Assembly: GCF_010731855.1 (NCBI RefSeq)
Contig: NZ_AP022620.1
Coordinates: 496,001-560,000, forward strand
DNA: 64,000 nucleotides
Reading direction: 5' to 3'
Source of the DNA: Mycolicibacterium anyangense
Lineage (GTDB): Bacteria > Actinomycetota > Actinomycetes > Mycobacteriales > Mycobacteriaceae
Below, in pieces: positions 16,598-25,503 of this stretch. Numbering within the stretch: position 1 is the stretch's first letter; each line of letters begins with the position of its first letter. Below the pieces are notes generated by a model. It ran no database searches. It was not told the DNA's origin and worked only from the letters and a program-made list of their open reading frames with translations. A program made the translations under genes and the position numbers.

Positions 16598-17686
16598 TCA
16601 GCTCAGGCCGGCGAGTGCCGACAGGGCATCGGTATCGGCGATGATGGCCAGCGCACGTTCGTTGAGCGCATGCAGGAGTTCGTGAGCCCTGTCGTTGAGC
16701 TGATCCCAAGACGTCCCTGCGGTCAGGGGCATGGTGAGTTGCACGATGGCGGAGAGCTGGAACTGCCGCCATGCCTGCGTGAACGGGTATGCGATACCGA
16801 GGTCGTTGAGGTCGTCCACGTAGCGCCGGACCAATTCACGCTCCCGGCCGCCGCGTTCCTCGATGGTCATACCCTGGCCGACCAGATATGCGACGTCCCA
16901 GATACCCGCACCAAGCAGGGTCATCTGAAAATCCACGATGGTGGCCGATCCGTCTGCGTCGAAGAACAGGTTGTCCACGCGCAGATCGCCGTTGACCACC
17001 GTCGCCGGTTCGGCGAGCGCTGTGAGCATGGTGGGCAGCATCTCGGACCAGTTCGCGATCAGCTCGGGCACTCCGGCCGGAATGGGTACCCGGGCTTTCG
17101 GGCGGTACGTCTCCCAGCCTGCCGCGATCCCAAGCCCGTAGATCGCCGCGTTGCGGGGAGAGTCGATGGGTTCGAAAGCGGCGAGGTCGGGGCGATCGGT
17201 GGTCCGGTTCCAGGCCCAGCCGTGGAACATCGCCAGCTGGTCGATCATGGCTCGAGCTCGGTCGTAGGGGATTCCGGCAAGGTGGTCGCCATTTTCGAGA
17301 TGCCCGAGATCTTCGATCAATAGCACGAATTCTGTTTCTTCTGAGTTGATTTCGGCGGCATGGACAGCTGGCGTCCGCAACGGACAGCTGGGTGCTACGT
17401 CGGCGTAGAAGGCGATCTCGCGCTTGTAGGCGCCGATGGCCATTGCCAACTGGAGGTAATCGGTGCTCGTTGGCAGCTTCACCACGACAGTCGAGGGTCC
17501 GTTGCCGGACTGGGTGAGATGCAGACGGAACAGGTGAGACAGGAAGCCGACGCCTTCACCGATCGGCTCAGGGCGGACATCGACGACATCGTCGGTGGGG
17601 GAGAGAGCACCCGATTCCCGCAGCTTCGCGGTCAGCCACGGTGCGGTGATGTCGTCAATTGCGCGGGGCCACTGTGCCGTAGACAT
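16598..17686 (-). CDS. APH/EcKinase-fold phosphotransferase-like protein with altered catalytic motif
   Basis: A 362-residue protein of the aminoglycoside-phosphotransferase/CHK-kinase fold. The N-lobe Lys is likely in TVVVKLP (near residue 70). The catalytic loop reads VVNGDLRVDN where the family has HGD-x4-N, so His is replaced by Asn while the base Asp and metal-binding Asn remain. The metal motif is IVDFQ (DFG equivalent). In mycobacteria such proteins often sit beside acyl-CoA dehydrogenases; the substrate is generally unknown. It is divergent from the SnoaL-like gene across a 99-base region with overlapping palindromes. Confidence 0.85.
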   Translation of the reverse strand: MSTAQWPRAIDDITAPWLTAKLRESGALSPTDDVVDVRPEPIGEGVGFLSHLFRLHLTQSGNGPSTVVVKLPTSTDYLQLAMAIGAYKREIAFYADVAPSCPLRTPAVHAAEINSEETEFVLLIEDLGHLENGDHLAGIPYDRARAMIDQLAMFHGWAWNRTTDRPDLAAFEPIDSPRNAAIYGLGIAAGWETYRPKARVPIPAGVPELIANWSEMLPTMLTALAEPATVVNGDLRVDNLFFDADGSATIVDFQMTLLGAGIWDVAYLVGQGMTIEERGGRERELVRRYVDDLNDLGIAYPFTQAWRQFQLSAIVQLTMPLTAGTSWDQLNDRAHELLHALNERALAIIADTDALSALAGLS

Positions 17687-17698
17687 GAGCCGACCGTA

Positions 17699-17722
17699 CT
17701 TGTGTGCTTGCTCACAAGCAAG
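17699..17722. promoter_or_regulatory. Overlapping palindromes in a divergent promoter region
   Basis: CTTGTG-N8-CACAAG (17699-17718) overlaps CTTGC-N6-GCAAG (17707-17722). Next to them is TATGTTTTAT, a possible -10. The site lies between the divergent APH-fold and SnoaL-like genes, 12 bases from the APH ATG, and is a good candidate TetR-type operator controlling both. Confidence 0.55.
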
Positions 17723-17785
17723 TATGTTTTATGAGCCCAGCCACGTACCGGACCCAGCGGTGCCCGATCTCGATGGGATGTCTCA

Positions 17786-18238
17786 GTGGAATCAGTTGGT
17801 GAGTCCGCATCGGGGCGGCCCGAAGATGTTGGCCGGCAGCCGGTGGATCTGGGCAGCCAGACATTACGGACCGTGCAGCGATACAACTACGAACTCTGGA
17901 ACGAGCAGAAGTACGAGATCGCCCACGAAATCATCGGCGCCGAAGTTGTTCGGCACGAACCCGGCGTGCGCCACGTCCTGACCCACGACATGGCCGTCCA
18001 ACGGGTGCGCGATCTGTGGAGCGAAGTCCGGACGGTCACTTTCGATCTGCTGCACACGGTGGTCGACGGAGAGCTGTGCACCATCGTCTACCAAGCCGAT
18101 TTCCGCACGCACGAGGGTGCGGCCGGTTCGATCGCGTCGATCGAAGTCTTCCGAGTGGTGAACGGTCTGATCGTCGAGGTCTGGAACAACAGCCACGACC
18201 AGGGACGCTGGCCCGAGGCAAAGGAGTTCAGTCTGTGA
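17786..18238 (+). CDS. SnoaL-like / NTF2-fold protein
   Basis: A 150-residue protein from GTG 17786. It has the NTF2-like pattern: helix (RTVQRYNYELWNEQKYEIAHEII), then ADFRTHEG and a C-terminal pair of strands (SIASIEVFRVVNGLIVEVWNNSHD). Family members include SnoaL cyclases, ketosteroid isomerases and ligand-binding proteins; the catalytic identity cannot be assigned. The start is uncertain because no clear ribosome site precedes GTG 17786, and starting near residue 20 would also keep the whole domain. Its stop overlaps the next gene's GTG (GTGA), so the two are translationally coupled. Confidence 0.78.
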   Translation: MESVGESASGRPEDVGRQPVDLGSQTLRTVQRYNYELWNEQKYEIAHEIIGAEVVRHEPGVRHVLTHDMAVQRVRDLWSEVRTVTFDLLHTVVDGELCTIVYQADFRTHEGAAGSIASIEVFRVVNGLIVEVWNNSHDQGRWPEAKEFSL

Positions 18239-19290
18239 CCGTTCGCTTTCCGGAGCTGGGCTTCTACACCCTTGGCGGACAACCGGAGTCGCCACGTGAG
18301 CTCATCGACGAGGTCAGGCTGGCCGAGGACATCGGGCTCGGGCAGGTATTCATCTCGGAGCGATTCAACACCAAGGAGGCTTCCACCCTGTCCGGCGCGG
18401 CCGGGGCCGTGTCCACCGACATCGGTATCGCGACGGCGGCGACCAACCACAACACTCGTCATCCGATCGTCACCGCCGCCTACGCCTTGACGATGAGCCG
18501 GCTCACCGAAGGTCGATTCACCCTCGGGATCGGCCGCGGAATCCCGGCCCTGCAGCGCGCATTCGGTATGTCCGAGGTCACCACCGCGCAGATGGAGGAT
18601 TTCGCTCACCTGATGCGTCGGCTCTTCAGTGGGGAAACGATTGTCGGCTACGAAGGCCCTCTGGGTTCCTATCCTGCGCTGAAACTCGGATCGGACTACA
18701 ACGACGAGATCCCGCTCGGCATCGTCGCGTTCGGGCCCAACTCGCTTCGGCTGGCCGGGCGGGCGTTCGATCAGGTGGTGCTGCACACGTTCTTCACCGA
18801 CGAAACCCTCAGTCGTTGTGTCCGGACCGTCAAGCAGGCCGCCGAAGTGGCCGGGCGGGATCCTGAGACGGTCAAAGTCTGGTCCTGCTTCGCCACGATC
18901 GGCGACCACATCCCTGCCGAGCAACGGTTGCGCAAGTCGGTTGGGCGCCTGGCAACCTATCTGCAGGGGTATGGAGATCTTCTGGTGCGCACCAACGACT
19001 GGGATCCGGCCGTGCTCAAGCGCTTCCGGGAAGATTCCGTGGTCCAGAGTTTTCATACCAACGGCATTCAGGTCATCGACAGTCCGACCACCACGGTCGA
19101 ACAGTTGGAACACATTGCCACGCTGCTACCGGACGAATGGCTGGCGCCTTCTGCGAGCGGTTCACCCGAGCGGTGTGCTGCCGCGGTGCGCAACCAGATC
19201 GGCCTCGGTGCCGACGGCGTGATTCTGCACGGTGCCACCCCGGTGGAACTCGCGCCGATCGTCGATGCCTACGCCGCGCACGGGCGGTGA
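18235..19290 (+). CDS. LLM-class flavin/F420-dependent oxidoreductase
   Basis: A 351-residue luciferase-like TIM barrel. Actinobacterial members with this start (ELGFYTLGG near the N-terminus) commonly use coenzyme F420. Recognisable segments are AEDIGLGQVFISERF, IATAATNHNTRHPI, RLTEGRFTLGIGRG, and DGVILHGATPVELAPIV near the end. It would transfer hydride between F420H2 and an unknown organic substrate. The GTG start overlaps the SnoaL-like stop. Convergent with the PPOX-fold gene that ends 12 bases after it. Confidence 0.88.
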   Translation: MTVRFPELGFYTLGGQPESPRELIDEVRLAEDIGLGQVFISERFNTKEASTLSGAAGAVSTDIGIATAATNHNTRHPIVTAAYALTMSRLTEGRFTLGIGRGIPALQRAFGMSEVTTAQMEDFAHLMRRLFSGETIVGYEGPLGSYPALKLGSDYNDEIPLGIVAFGPNSLRLAGRAFDQVVLHTFFTDETLSRCVRTVKQAAEVAGRDPETVKVWSCFATIGDHIPAEQRLRKSVGRLATYLQGYGDLLVRTNDWDPAVLKRFREDSVVQSFHTNGIQVIDSPTTTVEQLEHIATLLPDEWLAPSASGSPERCAAAVRNQIGLGADGVILHGATPVELAPIVDAYAAHGR

Positions 19291-19301
19291 CCGGCTGCCG
19301 G

Positions 19302-19766
19302 TCAGCGCTGCCCAATCTTGCGGAAGTCCCAGCTGACCATCTTTGTCGGGGTGACCTGCAGCCAGGCGTGCCGCCCGTCGGCAACGAAATCCTGTCCCTG
19401 GAAGTACTTCTCGCCGAAGAGCCGCTCCGGCTCGGTGAGAGCGGGGTCTGGTGTGCCAGACCGCGGAACCGCACCGATGACGGCCGTGGTTCCCAGGATC
19501 TCCACCCCGCGGAGTTCGCCGTACAGCTCCCCGTCGTCGACGACGACGGCGATGCGCCCGTTGGTGGTCAGGTCGACCCACCGCTGGCTGTCGACGATCG
19601 AGTACAGCCAGAGCGAGGCACCGTCCCAGGCGAACCAGAGCGGGCTCACATGGGGATGGCCCGCGGCCGTTACGGTGGCCACCCGGCAGGTGCGTTGTTC
19701 GGTGAGGAACCCATCGATCTCGGTGGCTGTCATCGCGATCGATCGGCGTCGGGACTGCTGTTTCAT
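19302..19766 (-). CDS. PPOX/F420 split-barrel family protein
   Basis: A 154-residue flavin-binding split barrel. The pattern FLTEQRTCRVATVTAAGHPHVSPLWFAWDGASLWLYS is the family's first two strands, followed by RIAVVVDDGELYGELRGVEILG and a Trp-rich end (WLQVTPTKMVSWDFRKI). Such proteins bind FMN, F420 or haem, and many mycobacterial members are F420 reductases. GAGGAG lies ahead of the ATG at 19766. It is divergent from the TetR gene at 19935 and convergent with the LLM oxidoreductase, which may share F420 as cofactor. Confidence 0.85.
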   Translation of the reverse strand: MKQQSRRRSIAMTATEIDGFLTEQRTCRVATVTAAGHPHVSPLWFAWDGASLWLYSIVDSQRWVDLTTNGRIAVVVDDGELYGELRGVEILGTTAVIGAVPRSGTPDPALTEPERLFGEKYFQGQDFVADGRHAWLQVTPTKMVSWDFRKIGQR

Positions 19767-19822
19767 GCCGGTACTCCTCGATTGCCGATCAGGTTCGGCG
19801 GGACTGCCCAGCGCCGAGAGAG

Positions 19823-19833
19823 TTTATCGTAAA
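19823..19833. promoter_or_regulatory. Short AT-rich dyad TTTA-TCG-TAAA
   Basis: Lies in the 168-base divergent region between the PPOX and TetR genes. Its right part and the following TTA resemble half of the AT-rich element seen before the thiolase. Tentative operator or -10 region. Confidence 0.3.
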
Positions 19834-19934
19834 TTAGAAAATCGGAGGTTCGCGACGCCCCCCGGACCGGCATGACCGGGGTCGGTAGTCACGAGCTCGC
19901 CGTCATGGCGGGGCCGCGGCCGTATCATCTGTCC

Positions 19935-20597
19935 ATGGCCAGGCGTAACCCCCGCCCCTCGACAAGGGCGACTGAGGCGTCGTCGGGAGACCGGGAGGCG
20001 GAGTCCAAGTCGGCGTTGACCAGGTCCCGAATCCTGGATGCCGCTGCCCGTGTCCTATCTGACCGGGGCTACGCGGGTCTTCGTCTCACCGATGTTGCGG
20101 CGGTGGCGGAGCTTCAGGCGCCGGCGATCTACTACTACTTCCCGTCCCGGGATGAGCTGATCGAAGAGGTGATGTGGTCGGGGATCGCCGACATGCGTGA
20201 ACATGTCGCCGCGGCACTCGACGAACTCCCTGACGGAACTCCAGCGCTGGAACGGCTTTTGGTTGCGGTGGAAGCCCACCTCCGTCACGAGCTGGAGATT
20301 TCGCACTACACGACGGCGGCGATCCGCAATGCGGGACAGGTCCCCCAAGCGATCCGCAAACGTCAGATCCGGGAAGAGGAGCGCTACGGCGAGATCTGGC
20401 GGCGGCTCATCAACGATGTGGCCCGCGACGGCATGTTGCGTCCCGAGCTCGACTTCTACATCGCCCAGATGCTGGTGCTGGGCGCGCTGAACTGGGCGGT
20501 GGAGTGGTGGAATCCCCGCCGCGGCTCGGTCGATGCCGTGGTCAAGACCGCCCAATCGCTGATCCTGAACGGGCTTGCGGACACCTCGGCTGTCTAG
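19935..20597 (+). CDS. TetR/AcrR family transcriptional regulator
   Basis: A 220-residue regulator. The DNA-binding domain is at residues about 28-75 (RSRILDAAARVLSDRGYAGLRLTDVAAVAELQAPAIYYYFPSRDELIEEV), a canonical helix-turn-helix with the IYYYF recognition-helix end. The C-terminal domain is helical with a WAVEWWNP segment. I chose ATG 19935; an earlier in-frame ATG at 19872 adds a 21-residue leader unlike the family. It is divergent from the PPOX gene and upstream of a membrane protein gene, either of which could be its target. Confidence 0.9.
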   Translation: MARRNPRPSTRATEASSGDREAESKSALTRSRILDAAARVLSDRGYAGLRLTDVAAVAELQAPAIYYYFPSRDELIEEVMWSGIADMREHVAAALDELPDGTPALERLLVAVEAHLRHELEISHYTTAAIRNAGQVPQAIRKRQIREEERYGEIWRRLINDVARDGMLRPELDFYIAQMLVLGALNWAVEWWNPRRGSVDAVVKTAQSLILNGLADTSAV

Positions 20598-20830
20598 TTC
20601 AGGCGGGTTGGCACCTGCCCTCGGTTGAAGCCAGATGAAAAGATGAAGGCACTGCTCGCTCGTTCGTCGCGATAGCTCGCCCTGTGGCACTCGTGATGGG
20701 TGCATCGCCAGGAGATTCGGCGATTCGAGAAGTTTTTAATGGCAATTCGATTATTCTCGAGCGGCGCGGGTGGGACACGCCACACGATGCCCAGCCCGCG
20801 GTCTCTCGTCGGGAATCTCAAGGAGTAACT
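20598..20830. other. Non-coding spacer with an inverted repeat
   Basis: A 233-base gap before the membrane protein gene. The only structure seen is TCGAGAA (20725-20731) paired with TTCTCGA (20754-20760) around a 22-base AT-rich loop containing TTTTTAAT. It may hold the promoter of the following gene. No reading frame in it looks genuine. Confidence 0.4.
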
Positions 20831-21577
20831 ATGACAGCAGCTCTCGGTGCGCCGGTCGAGGACCCCAACGCCGTCCAGGCCCGCGTCGACTTCCGGCTCC
20901 TACGGGCAGGGCTGTATTCGGTGTGTATCTACGCCGGGTTGGGCCTGCTCGGGTTCGCTGTGTTCGCCGGCTTCTGGCCGCCGCCAGGTCAGGACCTCGA
21001 CGCCGCCACCATCGCGGCGTACTTCCGGGAGAATCAAACATCCATCCAGATCGGCATGGTGTTCATGGTCGTCGGAGCTCCGTTCTACTACACCTGGAGC
21101 ATCGTGCTCTCGAAGATCATCAGTCGCATCGAGGGTCCGATGGGGCTGCTGTCGATGACCGAGCTGATCGGCGGTCTGATGACCGGCGTCGTCACCGCCG
21201 TCCCCGCAGTGGTGTGGCAGACAGCGGCATTCCGGGTTGATACCCGCTCGGCCGAGACGATCCAGACGCTGTACGACTTCGGCTGGTTCTTCTTCGACCT
21301 GACCTTCGTGTTTTCGTTCCTGCAGAGTGTGGCGCTCGCCGTTGCGATCCTGATGGACCAGCGTGAGGAGCCGCTCTTCCCTCGCTGGGTCGGCTACGTC
21401 GCCTTGCTGACCGCGGCCGTCTACGTTCCGCTCAGCGTGGTCCCGTTCGTGACAACGGGCCCGTTCGCATGGCACGGGTTACTGAACTTCTGGGCGGTGT
21501 TCGTGATGTTCTTCGTGTTGATCGCGGTGGTGACCCCGTACGCCTTCCGGGCGCTGAGACGGCTCGAGATGCGGTGA
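20831..21577 (+). CDS. Six-helix-type integral membrane protein, paralogue of the 3799 gene
   Basis: A 248-residue membrane protein with about six hydrophobic segments. Its C-terminal half (VAIL, FPRWVGY, TGPFAWHGLLNFW) aligns in order with the protein at 3799-4530 (VAIL, VPRWVGY, SGPFSWRGIFVFW), and the N-terminal halves share the general layout. AGGAG stands six bases before the ATG. No function is known to me. The pair occurs twice here near lipid-catabolic and TetR genes, suggesting a dedicated role with these pathways. Confidence 0.8.
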   Translation: MTAALGAPVEDPNAVQARVDFRLLRAGLYSVCIYAGLGLLGFAVFAGFWPPPGQDLDAATIAAYFRENQTSIQIGMVFMVVGAPFYYTWSIVLSKIISRIEGPMGLLSMTELIGGLMTGVVTAVPAVVWQTAAFRVDTRSAETIQTLYDFGWFFFDLTFVFSFLQSVALAVAILMDQREEPLFPRWVGYVALLTAAVYVPLSVVPFVTTGPFAWHGLLNFWAVFVMFFVLIAVVTPYAFRALRRLEMR

Positions 21578-21673
21578 CCGGTCGCGTGGCCAGCCGGTGA
21601 GGTAGCCAGCCTGACCACCCCGGCGGACCGTATAGTCGACGAGGTTGGCTAACGAGTTCCGTCAGGAGGCGTG

Positions 21674-22522
21674 ATGGCGGGTCGACCACTGCATACGTTC
21701 CAGGTGGTCAGCACCGAGCAGCTGGCCCCGCATATGAGGCGGGTCGTGCTCGGCGGGACGGGATTCGACACGTTCACCCCGGGCCAGTTCACCGACTCCT
21801 ACGTCAAGTTCGCCTTCGTCCGCGACGATATCGACGTCTCGACGCTGCCCCAACCGCTGACCATGGACAGCTTCGCCGAGCTGCCGCCCGAGCATCGGCC
21901 GACGGTGCGCACGTACACGGTGCGCCGCGTCGACGCCGACGCGCGACAGATCACCGTCGATTTCGTGGTGCATGGCGAACACGGTGTCGCCGGACCGTGG
22001 GCGATGTCCGCCGAGCCGGGGGACACCGTGTACCTGATGGGCCCCGGTGGTGCCTATGCGCCGGACCCTGCGGCCGATTGGTACTTGTTCGCCGGTGATG
22101 AAGCGGGCCTGCCGGCCATCAGTGCGGCTTTGGAAGCGTTGCCGCCCAATGCCATCGGCAAGGCGTTCATCGAGGTCGCCGGACCCGAGGATGAGGTCGA
22201 CCTGATCAGGCCGGAAGGCGTCGCGCTCTACTGGATCTACCGTGGCGGTCGAGCCGATCTGGTTCCCGAGGACCGCGCCGGTGACCACGCCCCATTGGTC
22301 GAGGCGGTGACCACCGCGCAGTGGCTGCCCGGCCAGGTCCAGGTCTTCATCCACGGTGAGGCCCAGGCCGTCATGCACAATCTTCGGCCCTATGTCCGCA
22401 AGGAGCGCGGTGTGGACGCCAAGTGGGCGTCCATCTCCGGGTACTGGCGTCGCGGGCGCACCGAGGAGACCTTCCGGCAGTGGAAGCAGGAACTGGCCGC
22501 CGCCGAGGCGGGCGAAGCTTAG
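21674..22522 (+). CDS. viuB: Siderophore-interacting FAD/NAD(P)-binding protein
   Basis: A 282-residue ferric-siderophore reductase-type protein (ViuB/SIP family). The FAD-binding arginine motif is RTYTVRRVD near residue 80. The domain opens with RVVLGGTGFDTFTPGQF and ends with GYWRRGRTEETFRQWK, typical of the SIP C-terminal domain. AGGAGG favours ATG 21674 over GTG 21671. In M. tuberculosis viuB (Rv2895c) is next to xerC (Rv2894c); here an mmpS-mmpL pair and a small gene separate them. A half-match to an IdeR box (GGCTAAC) lies upstream but is not convincing. Its TAG overlaps the TAA of the converging mmpL gene. Confidence 0.9.
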   Translation: MAGRPLHTFQVVSTEQLAPHMRRVVLGGTGFDTFTPGQFTDSYVKFAFVRDDIDVSTLPQPLTMDSFAELPPEHRPTVRTYTVRRVDADARQITVDFVVHGEHGVAGPWAMSAEPGDTVYLMGPGGAYAPDPAADWYLFAGDEAGLPAISAALEALPPNAIGKAFIEVAGPEDEVDLIRPEGVALYWIYRGGRADLVPEDRAGDHAPLVEAVTTAQWLPGQVQVFIHGEAQAVMHNLRPYVRKERGVDAKWASISGYWRRGRTEETFRQWKQELAAAEAGEA

Positions 22523-25503
22523 CGGGAGGCCGGCGCCGGCACCTCGGTGTCCGCACCATCACCGGCAGCAGTGCTCTGCTGCTGCGAGGGAACCGCCGGC
22601 ATCCGCTCGCTGTAGGCCGGACGTTGCCGAACCTTCAGGGGCCACCAGAACCACGGGCCGAGGATCGCTGCGATCGACGGTGTCATCAGCGATCGCACGA
22701 TCAGCGTGTCGAGGAGCAGGCCGATGCCGATGGTCATGCCGCCCTGGCCGACGTTGAGCAGGTCACCGGAAATCATCGAGCCCATGGTGAATGCGAAGAC
22801 CAGACCCGCTGCGGTCACCACGGTGCCGGTGCTGCCCATCGATCGGATGATGCCGGTGTTGATGCCGGCGCCGATCTCCTCCTTGAACCGGGATACCAGC
22901 AGAAGGTTGTAGTCGCTGCCGACGGCCATCAGGATGATGACGGCAAAGGCCAGCACGATCCAGTTCAATTCGATGCCGATGATTCGCTCGAAGATGAAGA
23001 CCGACAACCCGAACGCCGCACCGAGTGAGATCACGACGGTCCCGACGATCACCATCGACGCCACCAGCGCGCGGGTGATGACCAGCATGACGATGAAGAT
23101 CAGCGTCAGCGCGGCGAAGGCCGCGATCATGGTGTCGTACTTCGCCCCGGACTGGACGTCGCGGTAGGTGGCCGCGGTGCCGGTGAGGTAGATGTCCGCC
23201 CCGGACAGCGCGGTGCCCTTGACCGCCTCGTGCGCGGCGCTCAGCTCGTCGTCGACCACCGAGATGCCTTGCTCGGAAGCCGGATTGACGTCGTGGGTGA
23301 TGATCAGCCGGGCCGCCTTGCCGTCTGGCGACAGGAACAGCGTGAGTCCCTTCTGGAAGTCGGGATTGGCGAACACCTCGGGTGGCAGGTAGAAGTAGTC
23401 GTCGCTCTTGGAGGCGTCGAACGCCTCACCCATCGCGGTCGCGGTATCGGTCATCTGCTGCATCTGGTTGATCAGCCCGTCGACACTGCTGTGGATGGTC
23501 TGCAGTGTGTTCTGCATGGCGGTGGCGGTGGCGATGATCGGGCCGAACCGCTGCACCATCTGGGGTCCCAGCGTGTCGATGTCGCCCATGCCGTTGACCA
23601 TCTTGTCCATGCCGTCGACCATCGCGGTCATGTCGGTCTGCAACGAGGCCATGTTGTCGCTGAACGTGTTGACGCCGTCCATGGCGTCGAACGCCGACCG
23701 CACGCCAAAACACGCTGGGATGTTGAAGCAGTTCGGATCCCAGTAGAAATAGTTCCGGAACGGTCGCACTTGATCATCGAAATCGGCAATGTGATCGCGC
23801 ATCTGGTCGAGTGTGGCCTTCATGGTGTTCATGTCGGCGACGCTGCGGTGCGCGGAGTCCACCATGCCGTTGGCCGATCCGACCGTGGCGTGCATGGCAT
23901 CGGAGGCCTTGACCATGAGTGTCTGCATCTGCTGCATCGAGGCGATCATCGCGCTCAGGTCATCGGACATCGTGCTGATGTCGCCCACCCGTTGCTTGAG
24001 GAATTGCAGGTTCTGCGTGATCGGCACCGAGGACATGCTGATCTGGTAAGGGATGGAGCTGTGGGCGATGGGGGAGCCCAGCGGCCGGGTGATGCTCTGC
24101 ACCATGGCAATTCCCTTGATCCGGAACAACGCCTTGGCGATCCGGTCGAGCACGATCATGTCGGTGGGGTTGCGCATGTCGTGGTCGGACTCGATGGCCA
24201 TGATGTCGGGGTTGAGCCGCGCGGTGCTGAAATGCTTCTCGGCGGCGGTGTATCCGACGTTGGCCGGAACGTCGGCTGGGATGTAGCGCCGATCGTCGTA
24301 GCTGGTCTGGTATCCGATCATGGCCAGCAGGCCCAGCAACACCACGCTGGTCGCCGCGGCCAGGATCGGCTTGGGCCACCGGACAGTCGCGGTGCCGACC
24401 TTGCGCCAGCCGCGCGTCTTCAGCATCCGTTTCGGGTCGAGCAGGCCATACCGGCTGGCCACGACGAGGATGGCGGGGGCGACGGTCAGCGCGGCGGCGA
24501 CCACGATGATCAGCGCCATCGCCGAGGGGTAGGCCAGTGAGCTGAAATAGGACAGCCGGGTCAGGCGCAACGTCAGCATCGCGCCGGCGATGGTGAGCCC
24601 CGAGCCCAGGATGACATGGCCCACACCGTGAAAAGCACTGTAGTAAGCCGATTCCGGATCCTCGCCGTTCTGCCGGGCTTCGTGGTAGCGGCCGATCAGG
24701 AAGATCGCATAGTCGGTACCGGCCGCGATCGCCAGGGCGGTCATCAGGGGCACCGAGAACGTCGAGAAGTCCATCACGCCGAGATGGCCGACCACCGCGA
24801 CGGTGCCGCGGGCGGCACCCATCTCGATGCCCACGATGGCCAGGATCAGCAGGACGGTGCTGACCGATCGATACACCAGGGCCAGCATGATGGTGATGAC
24901 GATCATCGTCACCACGGTCATCTTGATCATGCCGCGGTCACTGGCTTCCAGTGAATCGGTGGTCAGCGGGGCGGGACCGGTGACGTAGGCCTTCAGCCCT
25001 GGCGGCGCCGGGGTGTCGGTGATGATCTTTCGCACCGCATCCACGGAGTGGTTGCCCTCGGTACTGCCTTGGTCGCCGGCCAGGTTTAACTGGACGTAGG
25101 CGGCCTTGCCGTCGCTGCTCTGCACCCCGGCGGCGGTGATCATGTCGCCCCAGAAGTCGTGGACATGCTCGACGTGCTTGGGGTCGGCCGTGAACTTCTC
25201 GATCAGCGTTTGGTAATAGCGGTGGGCGGTGTCGCCGAGGGGTTGATCGCCGACCAGCACGACCATCGCGATGCTGTCGGAGGTGGATTCGCCGAATTTC
25301 TGGCCCATCCGCTTGGCGGCGATCACCGCCGGAGCGTCTTGCGGGGACATCGACACGGCGTTGGCCATGCCGACCTTTTCCACCTGGGGGACAAGCAGAT
25401 TCACTGCCGCGGTGAAGGCCACCCAGGCCAGGATGATGGGGACGGCCAGCGACCGGATGGTGCGGGGGAACCCGGTCCGGGTGTCGTCGCCGGGCGCGCT
25501 CAC
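22519..25503 (-). CDS. MmpL-family RND transporter
   Basis: A 994-residue inner-membrane transporter of the MmpL group, which exports lipids and siderophores using proton motive force. It has one N-terminal membrane helix, a periplasmic domain, five helices (about 185-370), a second large periplasmic segment (about 410-770) rich in Met/Gln and heptad-like (MQQMQTLMVKASDAM, MVDGMDKMVNGMGDI), and five more helices. The proton-relay regions GTDYAIFLIGRYHEAR and GSDYNLLLVSRFKEE are present. The helical insertion resembles MmpL4/MmpL5-type proteins. Its ATG overlaps the mmpS stop. Confidence 0.95.
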   Translation of the reverse strand: MSAPGDDTRTGFPRTIRSLAVPIILAWVAFTAAVNLLVPQVEKVGMANAVSMSPQDAPAVIAAKRMGQKFGESTSDSIAMVVLVGDQPLGDTAHRYYQTLIEKFTADPKHVEHVHDFWGDMITAAGVQSSDGKAAYVQLNLAGDQGSTEGNHSVDAVRKIITDTPAPPGLKAYVTGPAPLTTDSLEASDRGMIKMTVVTMIVITIMLALVYRSVSTVLLILAIVGIEMGAARGTVAVVGHLGVMDFSTFSVPLMTALAIAAGTDYAIFLIGRYHEARQNGEDPESAYYSAFHGVGHVILGSGLTIAGAMLTLRLTRLSYFSSLAYPSAMALIIVVAAALTVAPAILVVASRYGLLDPKRMLKTRGWRKVGTATVRWPKPILAAATSVVLLGLLAMIGYQTSYDDRRYIPADVPANVGYTAAEKHFSTARLNPDIMAIESDHDMRNPTDMIVLDRIAKALFRIKGIAMVQSITRPLGSPIAHSSIPYQISMSSVPITQNLQFLKQRVGDISTMSDDLSAMIASMQQMQTLMVKASDAMHATVGSANGMVDSAHRSVADMNTMKATLDQMRDHIADFDDQVRPFRNYFYWDPNCFNIPACFGVRSAFDAMDGVNTFSDNMASLQTDMTAMVDGMDKMVNGMGDIDTLGPQMVQRFGPIIATATAMQNTLQTIHSSVDGLINQMQQMTDTATAMGEAFDASKSDDYFYLPPEVFANPDFQKGLTLFLSPDGKAARLIITHDVNPASEQGISVVDDELSAAHEAVKGTALSGADIYLTGTAATYRDVQSGAKYDTMIAAFAALTLIFIVMLVITRALVASMVIVGTVVISLGAAFGLSVFIFERIIGIELNWIVLAFAVIILMAVGSDYNLLLVSRFKEEIGAGINTGIIRSMGSTGTVVTAAGLVFAFTMGSMISGDLLNVGQGGMTIGIGLLLDTLIVRSLMTPSIAAILGPWFWWPLKVRQRPAYSERMPAVPSQQQSTAAGDGADTEVPAPASR

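Noticed and set aside
21625-21660. IdeR-type iron box before viuB
   Set aside because: Only the GGCTAAC half fits; the other half needs a gap and matches poorly.
23230-24540. Long plus-strand open frame opposite the mmpL gene
   Set aside because: Low-complexity His/Val/Gly translation antisense to a well-defined RND transporter.
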